This document shows positions 16,524 to 28,700 of a stretch of DNA of 64,000 nt, piece after piece. Position 1 is the first letter of the stretch; every line of letters begins with the position of its first letter. This DNA comes from Pseudomonas sp. N3-W (lineage in GTDB: Bacteria > Pseudomonadota > Gammaproteobacteria > Pseudomonadales > Pseudomonadaceae). A program made the position numbers and the translations under genes. Location: NCBI RefSeq assembly GCF_024970185.1, contig NZ_CP103965.1, positions 2,600,001-2,664,000 on the forward strand, in the 5' to 3' direction. The notes beneath the pieces are model-generated. The model was given only the letters and a program-made list of their open reading frames with translations, had not been told where the DNA came from and searched no databases.

Positions 16524-17734
16524 TGAATCGCTACCGTTTTGAAGCCGCCGATGCCCACGGCAAGATCGAGGCCGGGCACCTGGAGGCCGACAGCCAGAGC
16601 GCCGCGTTTGGCGTATTGCGCAGTCGTGGCCTGACCGCATTGCTGGTGCAGATAGAAAGCAATACGCCGTCCGGCAGCCGTGGTGGCTTGTTCAGCGCCA
16701 AACTCTCGGACAACGACCTGGCCTGGGCCACCCGGCAACTGGCGAGCCTGCTCGGCGCCAGTTTGCCGCTGGAAGCGGCGCTGAGCGCCACGGTGGAACA
16801 AGCCGAAAAAAAGCACATCGCCCAGACCCTGAGCGCGGTACGCGCCGATGTCCGCAGCGGCATGCGCCTGGCCGAAGCGCTGGCGGCGCGGCCACGGGAT
16901 TTCCCTGACATTTATCGGGCGTTGATCGCGGCGGGCGAGGAGTCCGGCGACCTGGCGCAAGTCATGGAGCGGCTGGCCGACTACATCGAGGAACGCAACA
17001 ACCTGCGCGGCAAGATTCTCACCGCGTTTATCTATCCCGGCGTGGTCGGGCTGGTGTCGATCGGCATCGTGATTTTCCTGCTCAGCTACGTGGTGCCACA
17101 GGTGGTCAGCGCGTTTTCCCAGGCGCGCCAGGATTTGCCGGGACTGACCCTGGCGATGCTCAATGCCAGTGATTTCATCCGTGGCTGGGGCTGGTTGTGT
17201 TTCAGCATCATGGCTGCCGGTTTCTGGGGCTGGCGGCTGTACCTGCGCAACCCGGTGGCGCGCTTGAGCTGGCACAGCCGCATCCTGCGCCTGCCCTTGA
17301 TCGGGCGCTTTGTGCTGGGGCTGAACACCGCACGTTTCGCCTCGACCCTGGCGATTCTTGGCGGTGCCGGGGTGCCGCTGTTGCGCGCGCTGGAGGCGGC
17401 GCGCCAGACCCTGTCCAACGACCGCTTGAGCCTGAGCGTCAGCGACGCCACGGCCAAGGTCCGTGAAGGCGTCAACCTCGCCGCCGCGCTGCGGGTGGAG
17501 AAAGTCTTCCCGCCGGTACTGATCCACCTGATCGCCAGTGGCGAGAAAACCGGATCGTTGCCGCCGATGCTAGATCGCGCCGCGCAGACGCTGTCTCGCG
17601 ATATCGAACGTCGTGCGATGGGCATGACCGCGTTGCTGGAGCCGCTGATGATCGTGGTCATGGGCGGCGTGGTGCTGGTGATTGTCATGGCGGTGTTGTT
17701 GCCGATTATCGAGATCAATCAGTTGGTGAAATGA
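16523..17734 (+). CDS. gspF: Type II secretion inner-membrane platform protein GspF (HxcS-type)
   Basis: A 403-residue polytopic platform protein. Two homologous GspF cytoplasmic helical domains (LATRQLASLLGASLPLEAAL-type region near 70 and RFASTLAILGGAGVPLLRAL near 270) alternate with three membrane helices (about 170-190, 225-240 and the C-terminal MIVVMGGVVLVIVMAVLLPI). It contacts GspE and GspL. It is the last gene of the T2SS operon and directly abuts gspE. No gspN, pilotin or prepilin peptidase follows, so the peptidase must be encoded elsewhere. Confidence 0.93.
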   Translation: MNRYRFEAADAHGKIEAGHLEADSQSAAFGVLRSRGLTALLVQIESNTPSGSRGGLFSAKLSDNDLAWATRQLASLLGASLPLEAALSATVEQAEKKHIAQTLSAVRADVRSGMRLAEALAARPRDFPDIYRALIAAGEESGDLAQVMERLADYIEERNNLRGKILTAFIYPGVVGLVSIGIVIFLLSYVVPQVVSAFSQARQDLPGLTLAMLNASDFIRGWGWLCFSIMAAGFWGWRLYLRNPVARLSWHSRILRLPLIGRFVLGLNTARFASTLAILGGAGVPLLRALEAARQTLSNDRLSLSVSDATAKVREGVNLAAALRVEKVFPPVLIHLIASGEKTGSLPPMLDRAAQTLSRDIERRAMGMTALLEPLMIVVMGGVVLVIVMAVLLPIIEINQLVK

Positions 17735-17743
17735 AGCTTGAAA

Positions 17744-17838
17744 GCATCGCGAGCAGGCTCTCTCCCACAGTTGATCGAGGTCGTGCACCCATTTTTGGCC
17801 TGACAGCAAAACCCTTTGGGAGCGGGCTTTCTCGCGAA
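17744..17838. repeat. Diverged REP pair
   Basis: GCATCGCGAGCAGGCTCTCTCCCACAG and, after about 40 bases, TTTGGGAGCGGGCTTTCTCGCG. Both copies have drifted from the consensus seen elsewhere in the window. Confidence 0.8.
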
Positions 17839-18057
17839 GACGGCCGCACAAACACCACTCATCTCAACTATTTTTCTCCCCCGTCTCAACCACCACCCGA
17901 GCGATCCTCGGGTTCTCCTTTCTGTCATCTGCAACGGCAAACCAACCCCTCCAGCCAAGCTTCATGAAAACCCGCAAAAGCCCCGCAGCAGAAGCCCGAA
18001 AAGCCCGCGCAAACACCCGAGAAATTTCCGTAGGAGCCGTCTCTCGCTCCCGAGGTT

Positions 18058-18075
18058 TTTTCCTTTATCTGTCAC
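18058..18075 (+). promoter_or_regulatory. Candidate Pho box upstream of lapA-like gene
   Basis: TTTTCCT-TTAT-CTGTCAC matches the layout of a PhoB site (two heptamers, 11-base period; consensus CTGTCAT) and resembles the E. coli phoB promoter box. It lies 112 bases before the start codon. The -10 element that should follow is weak. Confidence 0.4.
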
Positions 18076-18186
18076 CGGAAGCTGCGAACTTCTCAGTGCG
18101 ACTTCACCCCCGGCCCCGGTTCGCAACGGTCAGTGGTGAGTCCTTGACCGAACCCAAATCCTGACGTTGATACAAGGAGATTCTTC

Positions 18187-19290
18187 ATGTTCAAGCGCAC
18201 TCTGATCGCAGCCTCACTGACTGTCGCCGCCCTGGCCTCTGCCCAGGCCATGGCCGTAACCGGTGGTGGCGCTTCACTGCCTGCCGCTCTGTACAAAGGC
18301 TCTGCCAACAGCATTCTGCCGGCCAGCTTCAGCTACGCCGTGACCGGTAGCGGCATCGGCAAAAGCGCGTTCCTGACCAACACCGCTTCGCAGTTCGGCA
18401 CCACCGGCACCGTGCACTTCGCGGGTAGCGACTCAATCCTCAGTGCCACCGAAATCAGCACCTACAACGCCAACTTCGGTGCATCGTTCGGTCCCCTGAT
18501 CCAGCTGCCATCGGTGGCTACTTCGGTGGCCATCCCGTACAAGAAAGCCGGCAACACCACCCTGAACCTGACCAGTGCGCAACTGTGTGACGCCTTCTCG
18601 GGCACCGCCACCACCTGGGGCGCGCTGCTGGGCACCGCCGATGCCACACCGATCCGCATCGTCTATCGCAACGTTTCCAGCGGCACCTCGGAAATTCTCA
18701 GCCGCCACCTGAACTCGATCTGCCCGACCAAATTCGCAGTCAACTCCACCTTCACCAACGCACGTCTGCCCGCCGGTTCGACCCTGCCTTCGAACTGGGT
18801 TGGCGTTGCCGAAACGGCTGACGTGGCGCCGACCGTGAACCTGGTTGACGGCTCCATCGGTTACGTCGGTCCAGACGGTGTGAATGCCACCAGCAACGCG
18901 GTGGTTGCTCGCGTCAACGGCGTTCAACCAACCCCGGCCAACGTGACCGCGGCCTTGTCGTCGGCACCGCTGCCAACCGTGCCTTCCAACCCGACTCAGT
19001 GGGTTCCGGTCGTTGCCAATCCGGCGAGCGGCTACCCGATTGCGGCCTACACCAACTTCATCTTCGGTCAGTGCTACAAGGATGCAGCCGTGGCCAATGA
19101 TGTTCGCGCGTTCCTGACCACTCACTACAGCGTTCCTGGCAACACCGTTGCCACCGTGGCCCACGGTTTCAGCGTGGTTCCAACCAACTGGAAAAACGCG
19201 GTCACCGCCAACTTCATCACCAACACCACCGGCAACAACCTGAACATCAACAACGCCAGCGTCTGCAACGCTATCGGTCGTCCGTTGTAA
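18187..19290 (+). CDS. lapA: DING/PstS-like secreted phosphatase-type protein (LapA homologue)
   Basis: A 367-residue secreted protein of the phosphate-binding DING/PstS-like family. A Sec signal ends SAQAMA, followed by VTGGGASLPAALYKGS, close to the DINGGGATLPQALY start of DING proteins. Further matches are GSGIGKSAFLTN, HFAGSDSILSATE, PSVATSVAIPYKK, RNVSSGTSEI and the C-terminal NASVCNAIGRPL. In P. aeruginosa the LapA member is a low-molecular-weight alkaline phosphatase exported by the Hxc T2SS; its place immediately after gspF here argues for the same role. Only one copy is present, with no second lapB-like gene. The start has AAGGAG eight bases upstream; a strong terminator follows. Confidence 0.83.
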   Translation: MFKRTLIAASLTVAALASAQAMAVTGGGASLPAALYKGSANSILPASFSYAVTGSGIGKSAFLTNTASQFGTTGTVHFAGSDSILSATEISTYNANFGASFGPLIQLPSVATSVAIPYKKAGNTTLNLTSAQLCDAFSGTATTWGALLGTADATPIRIVYRNVSSGTSEILSRHLNSICPTKFAVNSTFTNARLPAGSTLPSNWVGVAETADVAPTVNLVDGSIGYVGPDGVNATSNAVVARVNGVQPTPANVTAALSSAPLPTVPSNPTQWVPVVANPASGYPIAAYTNFIFGQCYKDAAVANDVRAFLTTHYSVPGNTVATVAHGFSVVPTNWKNAVTANFITNTTGNNLNINNASVCNAIGRPL

Positions 19291-19316
19291 GACTGCCGAT
19301 TCAAACTGCGATACGG

Positions 19317-19351
19317 ATGGCAGCCCCTTTTGGGGGGCTGCCATTTTTTTT
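19317..19351 (+). terminator. Rho-independent terminator of lapA
   Basis: An 11-base-pair perfect stem (ATGGCAGCCCC with GGGGCTGCCAT) and a 6-base loop are followed by eight T residues, 27 bases after the lapA stop. Confidence 0.93.
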
Positions 19352-19774
19352 GTGGTGCGCCAGTACAACCCGTTTGGTTGTGGTGGCGGGGGCGGCCTAT
19401 GAAGTCTTTCCGTTATCCCGATTCGGATGTGATCAGGCGGCGGTTGCGGGCAAGGGAATGATGTTGTCTGGGCGCACGCTTTCGCGGGCAAGCCCGCTCC
19501 CACAGGGTTTGATGGCGTCCCCAATTTTTGCAGCCTGTTCGATCCAATGCGGGAGCGTGCTTGCCCGCGAAAGCGTCCGTTCAATCACCGCAGCCCTCAA
19601 GATTAAAACATCGCAGCCTTCGGCAACATCGTGCGATGGGACGTCCAGCTACTCCCCAATCATGAAGTTTGTGTGACATCCGTTCGGTCGCGCCGCTCGC
19701 CAACTGCCTATGACGTAACAGCAGGTGTTGCAGACCTGCGGCCTGTTGCGCCTATCGAAAAGGACCTAGTTGTG
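19352..19774. other. Intergenic region between lapA and the giant exoprotein gene
   Basis: About 420 bases lie between the lapA terminator and the pdtA-like start. They hold a REP pair at 19478-19575 and the ribosome site AAAGGA at 19758-19763. I find no second lapA-like gene and no clear Pho box. The frame of the giant gene stays open back to 19631, but without a ribosome site. Confidence 0.55.
19478..19575. repeat. REP pair, variant core
   Basis: Inverted copies with the variant core TTTCGCGGGCAAGCCCGCTC and TGCGGGAGCGTGCTTGCCCG. This is a different subfamily from the GAGCAAGCTCGC type elsewhere in the window. Confidence 0.88.
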
Positions 19775-22700
19775 ATGCTCGTTCGCCAAGCCCGACGCCA
19801 TACCCAAGCCCCTTGTGTGCCGCGTGCCGCCGCTCGTTCGGCGGATCAATCGCTGTGGTTGCTCAAACCCTTGGCGCAGGCGGTGGCGCTGTGTCTGGTG
19901 GCGGGCAGTGCACAGGCACAGACGGCGTTCAGTTCGGGCTGGTTTGCCGCCAAGGGCGCAGCGCAGCAAGCGGCGGCGGCGCGTCCTGGCGCGGCGGGTG
20001 GTTTGCCGGGGATGACGCCGCCCCTGGCGCAGCAGCAACAGGCCAGTCAGCAATTGCAGCGTTCGTTGCAGACACTGAACAACACCGTGGCCGCGATTGC
20101 CGCACAGCAAGCGGCGCAGGCTGCCGGGCGGGCGGCGGCATTGAACACCGTGCAGTTTGTGCCGGACGGTCTGGGCGAGGGCGGCCTGAAGGTCGACACC
20201 GGCCTGACCCAGGGCTGGCAGAACGCCAAGGGGCCGCAACAGACCCAGGCCGAAGGCAAGACCACGGTCAGGATCGAGCAGACCGCCGACAAGGCGATCC
20301 TCAACTGGGAAACCTTTAACGTCGGGCGCAGTACCCGCGTGGAATTCGCCCAGCAATCGAACTGGGCGGTGCTCAACCGGGTCAACGATCCGGGCGCGCG
20401 GCCAAGCCAGATCCAGGGCCAGCTCCACGGCGACGGCACGGTGATGCTGATCAACCGCAACGGCATCGTGTTCAGCGGCACCAGTCAGGTCAATGTGCGT
20501 AACCTGGTGGCCGCCGCGGCAAACATCACCGACATCCAGTTCCGGGATCGCGGGCTGTATTTCGACAGCAGCGCCAGCCAGCCGACCTTCACCGAGGCTG
20601 CTGGCAAAGTGCTGGTGGAACGCGGTGCGCAAATTGAAACCCGTAAACCGGCGGTGTCCACCGATGCCGGCGGCTATGCCTTGCTGCTGGGCAGCGAAGT
20701 GGAAAATGCCGGGGCCATCAGCACTGCCAAGGGCCAGACCGTGCTTGGCGCGGGCGACAGTTTCTACATTCGCAAAGGCTCGGGCACCGAGGGCAACGGC
20801 TTCTCCACCACCTTCGGCAGCGAAGTCACACCGGGCTTCAAGGCCGGCAGTGGCGCGGGCAAGGTCAGCAACAGCGGCTTGATCCAGGCCGCCACCGGCG
20901 ACATCACCCTGACCGGCCACGAGGTCGTGCAAAACGGCGTGCTGCTGGCCAGTACTTCGGTGGCCACGCGTGGCACGGTGCATTTGCTCAACCCGACCAG
21001 CGACAACACCGGCAGCGTCACGCTTGCGCAGGGCAGCGTCACAGCGGTCATGCTCGACAACAGCGAGCTCACGGCCCTGGACAGTCAGCACAATGCCGCG
21101 CTGATCGGTGTAACGGCGAACAACCGCATTCGCAGCGATCAGTCGCGCATCGATGTCGCCAGTGGCGGCACCGTGGAGTTCCAGAACGGCTCGATCACCC
21201 TCGCCACCGGCGGGCAAGTCGCGGTGGCAGCAGGGCGGCGCAGCCTGGTGCGTGACGGCGCGCTGATTGACGTGTCAGGCGCCATCGGCGTCAAGGTGGC
21301 GATGGAATCCAACAGCATCAAGATCAACGTACAGGGCAACGAACAGCGTGATGCGTCGATCAACCGCGAGGGCGGCGCGCTCAACAGCCATGACGTGTGG
21401 GTCGATGTGCGCGAGCTGGTTTTCGTCCCCGCCGGCACCAATGGCTATGCCAATGATCGCTGGTACACCGCGGGTGGTTTGCTGGAAGTGGGCGGCTACC
21501 TCGGCACTCAGGGCCACCGTATCGGCGAGTGGATGGCCCAGGGTGGCACGGTGAGTTTCAGCGGTCACGATGTGGTCAGCGAAAAGGGCTCGTTGATCAA
21601 CCTGTCCGGCGGCACCCTCGATGTGCAGAGCGGCACCGTGCGCCAGAGCTGGTTGCGCGGGGCGGACGGGCGCCTGTACGAAGTGTCAAAGGCGCCGGGA
21701 GACATGCTCTACAGCGGTTTCTACAGAGGCTATGAAGACAGCAGCAAGCGCTGGGGGCAGACCCGCTATTTCGATAACCCGTTGATCGGGCCGACCAGCC
21801 GCCAGGAGTCAGGCTACACCGTGGGCCGTGATGCCGGGCAACTGGTGATTGCCACCGGCAACGCGCTGCTCGACGGCCAACTGCTCGGCGAAGTGTTCCA
21901 GGGTGAACGGCAGAACCAGGCGCCGCGTGCCGGGCTCGACGGCTATGCGCAGGCGCAAACCGCTTTGGCGCGCCGGGCGCAGTTGATTGTCGGCAGCTAC
22001 GACCCGGCGTATGTCGCCGCCAGTGGCGGCCTGTTGTACGGCCTGAATCCGTTGCTCGATCACGTGCAGATTGGCGGCGAGCGTCCGGTCGAGCGCGCCG
22101 ATCAAGGCCTGAGCGTCGCGGTGTCCGATTCGCGCCAAGGCAAGCTGTTCCTCGATACCGAGCAGCTCAACGGCTTTCGTCTCGGTGCGCTGAAGGTCGC
22201 GGCCAAAGACCGGATTGAAGTCAATCAGGTGCTGACCGTCGACACCGGCGGCGACATCACCCTGTACGGCCCGGATGTGCAGGTCAACGCCAACCTGATC
22301 GCCCGTGGCGGCAGCCTGCAGTTGGGCAACGTGCTCAACCAGCTGAGTTTCGACAAACGTGACGACACGCAGATCAAGGCGCCACCCGGCAATGCAACTC
22401 AGGTGAACGTGGCGCAAGGCGTGCAACTGGACAGCCGTGGCCTGTGGAGCAACCTGCGTACCAACCCCGATGACGGTGCGGGCCTGGCTTATGTGAACGG
22501 TGGTCGGGTGTCGATCCGCAGCAGCGGCGACATTCTCCTTGCCAGCGGCAGCGCAGTGGACGTGTCGTCTGGCGGCGCGCTGCTGGCCAATGGCAAGACC
22601 CAAGGCGGCAAGGGGGGCGATGTGACACTGGAATCCAGCGCGCTGAGTGCGCCGGGTCAGTCGCACATGATGCTCGACGGCGAGGTCCGTGGTTACGGCG

Positions 22701-25700
22701 TGACCGGCGGCGGCAGCCTGGTGATTCAGGCCAATAACGTGTTGATCGGTCAGGCCGCTGACACCGTCGCCGACCACACCCTGCAACTGGCGCCGAGCCT
22801 GTTCGGCAAGGGCTTCTCGGCCTACAACGTCATTGGCCTGAACGGCCTGGACGTGGCGCCGGACACGGTGGTCGATGTGACGATGCCGGTTTACCGTTTC
22901 GGCGACGCGGCCGCCAGCCAGCCCAGTGGCGTGGCGCCGAACACTGCGCTGCAGCTGTGGACGCCGATACTGTTCCAGCAAGACCCGCTCAAGGGCCTGC
23001 TGACCCAACGCGGTGGCGCCAGCCTGTCGCTGCAAGGCGGCGCCACGCTGGTCGGTCTGATCGACCCGGCCGTCAGCCCGCTGACCCTCGGACAGGGCTC
23101 GCGCATCAGCGTCGATCCCGGCCAGCGCATCAACCTGCGCGGCGCCGGGCAAATCACTGTCGACGGTGAACTCAATGCCTGGGGCGGCACGATTGATATC
23201 CGTCAGCAACAGTTTGGCTCGATCGACGTCGCCACCTCGCCGCAACAGGCGGATCCGACGGCCCATGAGCGCTCGATCTGGATCGGCGAACACGCGGTGC
23301 TGGATGTCGGCGCACGCGCCAACACCGCCGTCGACGCGCTGGGCCGGGTGTACGGCAAGGTGGGCAAGGGCGGCAGCATCATCATTGGCGGCGAGATCGA
23401 CGCGAAGAAAGCCACGGCCACCTCCGCCGATGCCTATGTGATCGTGCGTGACGGCGCGCGGCTGGAAGCGTCCGGAGCCGAGGCGCTGCTGGACATTGCC
23501 GGTCAAGGACCGACCCGCGTCGCCACCGACGGCGGGCGCATCGCCTTGAGTTCCTACAATGGCCTGTTCATCGATGGCGTCTTGCACGCGTCGGCGGGCG
23601 GTGTCGGTGCCGCAGGGGGGCGCCTGGACATTGCCCTGGACACGCCCACCTACCCAAGTGAGCGCGCTGGCAGCGATGTGCGGGTGCCGAGGGAAATGAT
23701 CATTGGCCAGGGATCGGAGGAGTCCCCGTTACCGACGGACTTGCAGCCGGGGCAGGCCGCGCCGCTGTTGCGTTATGGCCGTGCCCGTCTGAGTGCCGAC
23801 CGGTTGATGTCGGGTGGCTTCGACAATCTGAGCCTGCTGAGCAACGGCTTGCTGTCGTTCGACGGTGATGTCGATTTGCGCATGAACCAGAGCCTGAGCC
23901 TGTACGCCGGCGCGCTGTCGTTGGCCGATGCGTCCAAAGGCACGGCCCGCATCAGTCTGGCGGCACCTTACATGCGCCTGTCCGGGATCGGCCTTTACAA
24001 CGGCATGGTCAACAACATCCGCCCACGGGTACTGAACAACCCGACACCGAATCTGTCGGCTGCGCAGTTCAGTGCCACGGCCAACTTGCTGGACCTGGGC
24101 AACAGCCTGTCGTTCGGCACTCAGGGTACGATTGCGCAACTCAATGCGCCGGCGCTGGAGGTCAGTCGTCGCGGCTTCGATCAGGTGTCGCTCGACAGCA
24201 GGGGTGATCTGCGCTTTCTCGTACCCACCAGCGGCAACGTCAAATCCGAGCTGTGGACGCCGGGAGACTTGAACCTCGGCGCCGCCCAGATTTACCCCGC
24301 CAGCGGTGTGCAGGCCGAGGTGCGGGTCGGCTATCAGAGCGCCCAGCCGGGGCCTGAACATACGTTGCGTATCAGCAGCCATGGACCGGCACCCAGGGCG
24401 TTGCCGTACTCGGTATTCGGCAGCCTGTCGCTGGCCGCCAGCCGGATCGAGCAGGGCGGTGTCATCCGGGCACCGCTGGGGCTGATTACCCTTGGAGACA
24501 ACCTCATCACCAAAACCGCAGAACTGCATGTGCTGCCGGGCAGCGTGACATCGGTCAGCGGCGCCGGGTTGGTCATGCCCTATGGCGGCACCACTGACGG
24601 GATCGACTATCGCTATAACGGCAGCTCCGTGGTGTTGCAGGGCATCAGCGGCGACAGCGCCGGCGTGACGATGACCTCGCAGTACATCGATGTGCAGAAC
24701 GGTGCGTTGATCGATCTGTCCGGTGGCGGTGATTTGCGCGGTGCCGGTTTCATCTCCGGGCGCGGCGGTTCCACCGATGCGCGCTTCAATCCGCTGGTGC
24801 GCAATGCCAGCGATGGCACCTTCAGCCTGCCGGGTCTGGCGAGTAATCCGGTGTATGCCATCGTGCCGGGCAATCAAAGCAGCTACGCACCCATGCTCGC
24901 CGAAGCCGGCGCGGTCGATCCGCGTATCGGTCAGCAGATCACGATTGGCGCCGGCGTGCCGGGGCTGGCGGCGGGCACTTACACCTTGCTGCCCTCGACC
25001 TTTGCCCTGTTGCCCGGTGCGTTCCGGGTCGAGGTCAACGGTCAGGCTGCGCCAGCGGCCATGAGCGGTGCGCTGGCGATGCGTAACGGCTCATGGAGCA
25101 GTTCCGGTCAGCTGTCGATTGCCAATACCGGCGTACGTGACAGTCTGGCCAGTCAACTCGTCTTGACGTCCGCCGACGTCCTGCGCCGCTATTCCCAGTA
25201 CAACGAAACCAGCTTCAGCCATTTCGTGCAGAGCGATGCGGCGCGTCGCGGCTTGCCACGGGCGTTGGCGCCGATGGACGCCAAGAGCCTTAATCTGTTT
25301 CTCACCGACGGTGGTCGCCACGACATCGCCCTGGACTTCAACGGCCAGGCGTTGTTCGGCGCTGCCACGGGCGGTGTGGCCGGGACCGCGGTGGTGCGAG
25401 GCAGTGTCGGGGCGGACGTTGAAATTCTCGGCGCAGGGCATTCGCGAACCGAAGGCTTCAAGGGGCCTGCACTGTATGCCGACAGCCTCAACAATCTGGG
25501 CGCCGGACGCCTGGCCATTGGCGCGACCCCGAGTGTGATATACGGGACAGCGGGCAATATCGTCGACTTCAAGGGCAACACGTCCAGCATCACCCTGCGT
25601 GAAGGCGCGATGCTCGCCGCGCCCGAAGTCCTGCTGCGTACCGACTCGGCGGCTGGCGCTATCACGATTGAAGCCGGCGCCGGCATCAACACCCTGGGTC

Positions 25701-28700
25701 GCGGCGATGTGCCTTACGACTCCACGGCCGGCTTCGTCTACCAGCCAGGGGCGGCCAGTTTGCTGGTGGTGTCCAATGGCTGGAGCAATGTCCTGGCGCC
25801 TGCGCCGGGCAACGGCTTGCAGGGCGCTGGCAGCATCCGCATCGGCAGTTGCTCAACTGCCGAGTGCAGCAACCCGGCGCTGCTCTATTCCAGTGGCAGC
25901 ATCACTGCCGCCACCGACAACCAGTTCGAGCTGGGCGAATCCGTGGGGTTCGGCACGCGTCATCTGGCCCTGGCAGTGGGCTCGGTGAACGCCGGCAGTG
26001 GCGAGGCCCTTGCCGCCGCGGGTAATCGTGTACCGGCCGGTTTGACGCTCAACCAGAACGTGCTTGATCGCCTGTTGCAGGGTGACACTCGGTTCGGCGC
26101 CCCGGCGCTGGAAACCCTTGCCCTGACGACCCGCGACTCGTTCAACTTCTTGGGCAGCGTCATTCTTGACACCCTCGATCCGCAAACCGGGCGCAGCAAA
26201 TTGCAGAACCTGGTGCTCGCCACTCCGGCCATTTACGGTCTGGGCGATGCCAACGATGTGGCGACTATTCGCACCGGCAATCTGATCTGGAATGGCGCCA
26301 CTCAGGATCCGGGAGCTGTCATCTCCGGTGGCGCCGGCACGGGCCACGGCACGCTGGAGATTCAGGCGCAACGCATCGAATTGGGCTATGGCCCGAATCC
26401 GCAACCCAGTGGCCTGGACCAGAACAACCGGCTGGCGCTGGGCTTTGCCAACGTCAACCTGACGGCCGGCGAACGCATCACCGCCAACCACAAGGGCAGT
26501 CTGTCGGTATACGAACGGCAGGGCGCTTACGACCCGCTCAACGGCTATGCCTACAGTGGCGGCAATCTGAACCTGCGCACGCCGTTGCTCAGCGGTGAAG
26601 CGGCGTCGGTCAACCGGCTCAAGGCGGGCAACGACCTGACGCTGAGTTCACTCAATGGCGCCGCTGTACCCGCCGTGGCCGATGCCTTGGGCGCGGAACT
26701 GACCCTCGAAGCGCGCAACGTGTTGCTCGACAGCCGCATTGCACTGGGCAGCGGCAAACTGGTGGTCAAGTCCGAGGACGACCTGACCCTGGCCAAAGGC
26801 GCCTGGCTGGACATGGCAGGGCGGACATTGCCGTTCAACGATGTGCAGAAATACAGCTGGGGCGGCGACGTGACGCTCTACAGCCACAACGGCAATATCC
26901 GTCAGGCTGTCGGCTCGCGGATCGATCTGTCAGCAAGGAACAATCAGGCCGGCAACCTCAGCGCCGTGGCGTTGGCGGCGGACGCGGGTGGGGTCGACTT
27001 GCAGGGCGAAATACTCGGTGCCAGCAGCGGCGACTACGATGCCGGCGGTACGTGGGTGCCGTACAAGGCCGGGGGCATCGACATTCGTGCCCGGCAGTTG
27101 GGCGCCAGTGGCGCCTTGAGTGAGGCATTCGCCGCGCTCAACCAGCGCTTGAACGCCGGCCAGGTGTTCGGCAGTCGCAGCTTCCAGCTCAAGCAAGGCA
27201 ATCTGCTGATCGGCGAGGGGCTCAAGGCCGGCGAGGTCAATGTCTCGGTGGACAATGGCAGCTTGACGGTGGCGGGGCTGATCGATGCCAGTGGCGAGCG
27301 CGTCGGCAGCATTCGTTTGTCCGCCAAAGACGGCCTGACCCTGGCCGGCCATTCGGTGCTCGACGCCCATAGCCGCGTGCTGCGGGTCGACAGTTACGGC
27401 AAGATCATCGATGCACCGAACCGCGCCGTGGTCGAACTCAATTCCGGCGACGGCGTGCTGACCATGGCTTCAGGCGCGCGGATCGACCTGCGCCACGGCA
27501 CCGACGCACTAACCGGCGCCTTGCCTGGCCAGCACGACGGGCGCCCGCGCGGCACCCTGGAATTGAACGCCCCGCGTCTGGGTGTCGGCGATATCGCCAT
27601 CGACGCCAGCGGTGCACTGAATATCCAGGGCGCACGCTCCATCGGCCTCAACGCCACGCGCCGCTATATCGACGCCGAGGACGGCACCGACCCGGCGGCC
27701 AGCGGCCGACCGTATCAGGTGATCGATCAGGCGTATCTGGATCGTATTCATGGCGACAGCACCACGTTCATCAACGCGGCACTGGCAAACAGTGACTTGC
27801 TGCAACGCAAACTGGCCGGCCTGAACAACGCCACGTATGCCGACGCTTTCCACCTGCGCCCCGGCGTGGAAATCGCCAGCAAAAGCACCGACGGCGACCT
27901 GGTGGTGCAGGGCGATCTGGACTTGTCCGGTTATCGCTACGCCAGCCTCAATCCGCACACGCAACAAACTGCGGTCTATGGCTCCGGCGAAGCCGGCAAT
28001 CTGGTGATTCGCGCCGGGGGCAATCTCGACATTCATGGCAGCCTCAACGACGGCTTTGCACCGCCACCGGAAACCGTGGACGACGCCGGCTGGAAACTGT
28101 TGCCGGGTGTGCAGCCGTTCGGCGGTGACCTGATCGTGCCGGGCGCCGGGGTCACGCTGGCCGAGGGCACGCAGTTCCCGGCGGGGACTACCTTGAATTA
28201 CGACGTGCCGATTCAGGGCTCGACCCTGGCGAGCGGTACGTTGTTGCCGGCCGAGGGTATTCTGGCCGGGCCTTACACCTTCAACGCCGGCACCGTATTG
28301 GCCGCTGCCGTGCATGACGCCGCCGGTAATCTGTTGTACGCCGCCGGCACCTTGCTCAGCGACAGCCTGACCTTGCCCGCCGGCAGCCGGCTGGGTGCCG
28401 GTACTCGGTTGAACACGGCCACCGCGCTGCAAGCCATGCTCTGGCCCAAGGGCGTGCCGTTGCCGGGTACGGTCGAAGCGGATGTGCCAGGCGTCAAAGG
28501 CGTGCGGCTGAACGGTGCGCTGGCGTTGCTGCGCGGCTCGCTGATTCCGTCCATGACTGACGTGGTGTTGGCCGATGGCACGGCGTTTATCGAGTTGCGT
28601 CCTTTGGGTGGGACGCAACAGGGTCGCAACTGGGCAGTGGCGAGCATGTTGCCGTCGGGCAGTGCGTCCTGGTCGATGCGCGTGGTCGCCGGGTCGGACC

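Larger units (their letters stand above)
17735..18186. other. Intergenic region between gspF and lapA
   Basis: These 452 bases hold a diverged REP pair (17744-17838), then about 220 bases with no coding signal, and a candidate Pho box at 18058-18075. The ribosome site AAGGAGATT at 18174 belongs to the lapA-like gene. I see no terminator hairpin for gspF other than the REP pair. Confidence 0.6.
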
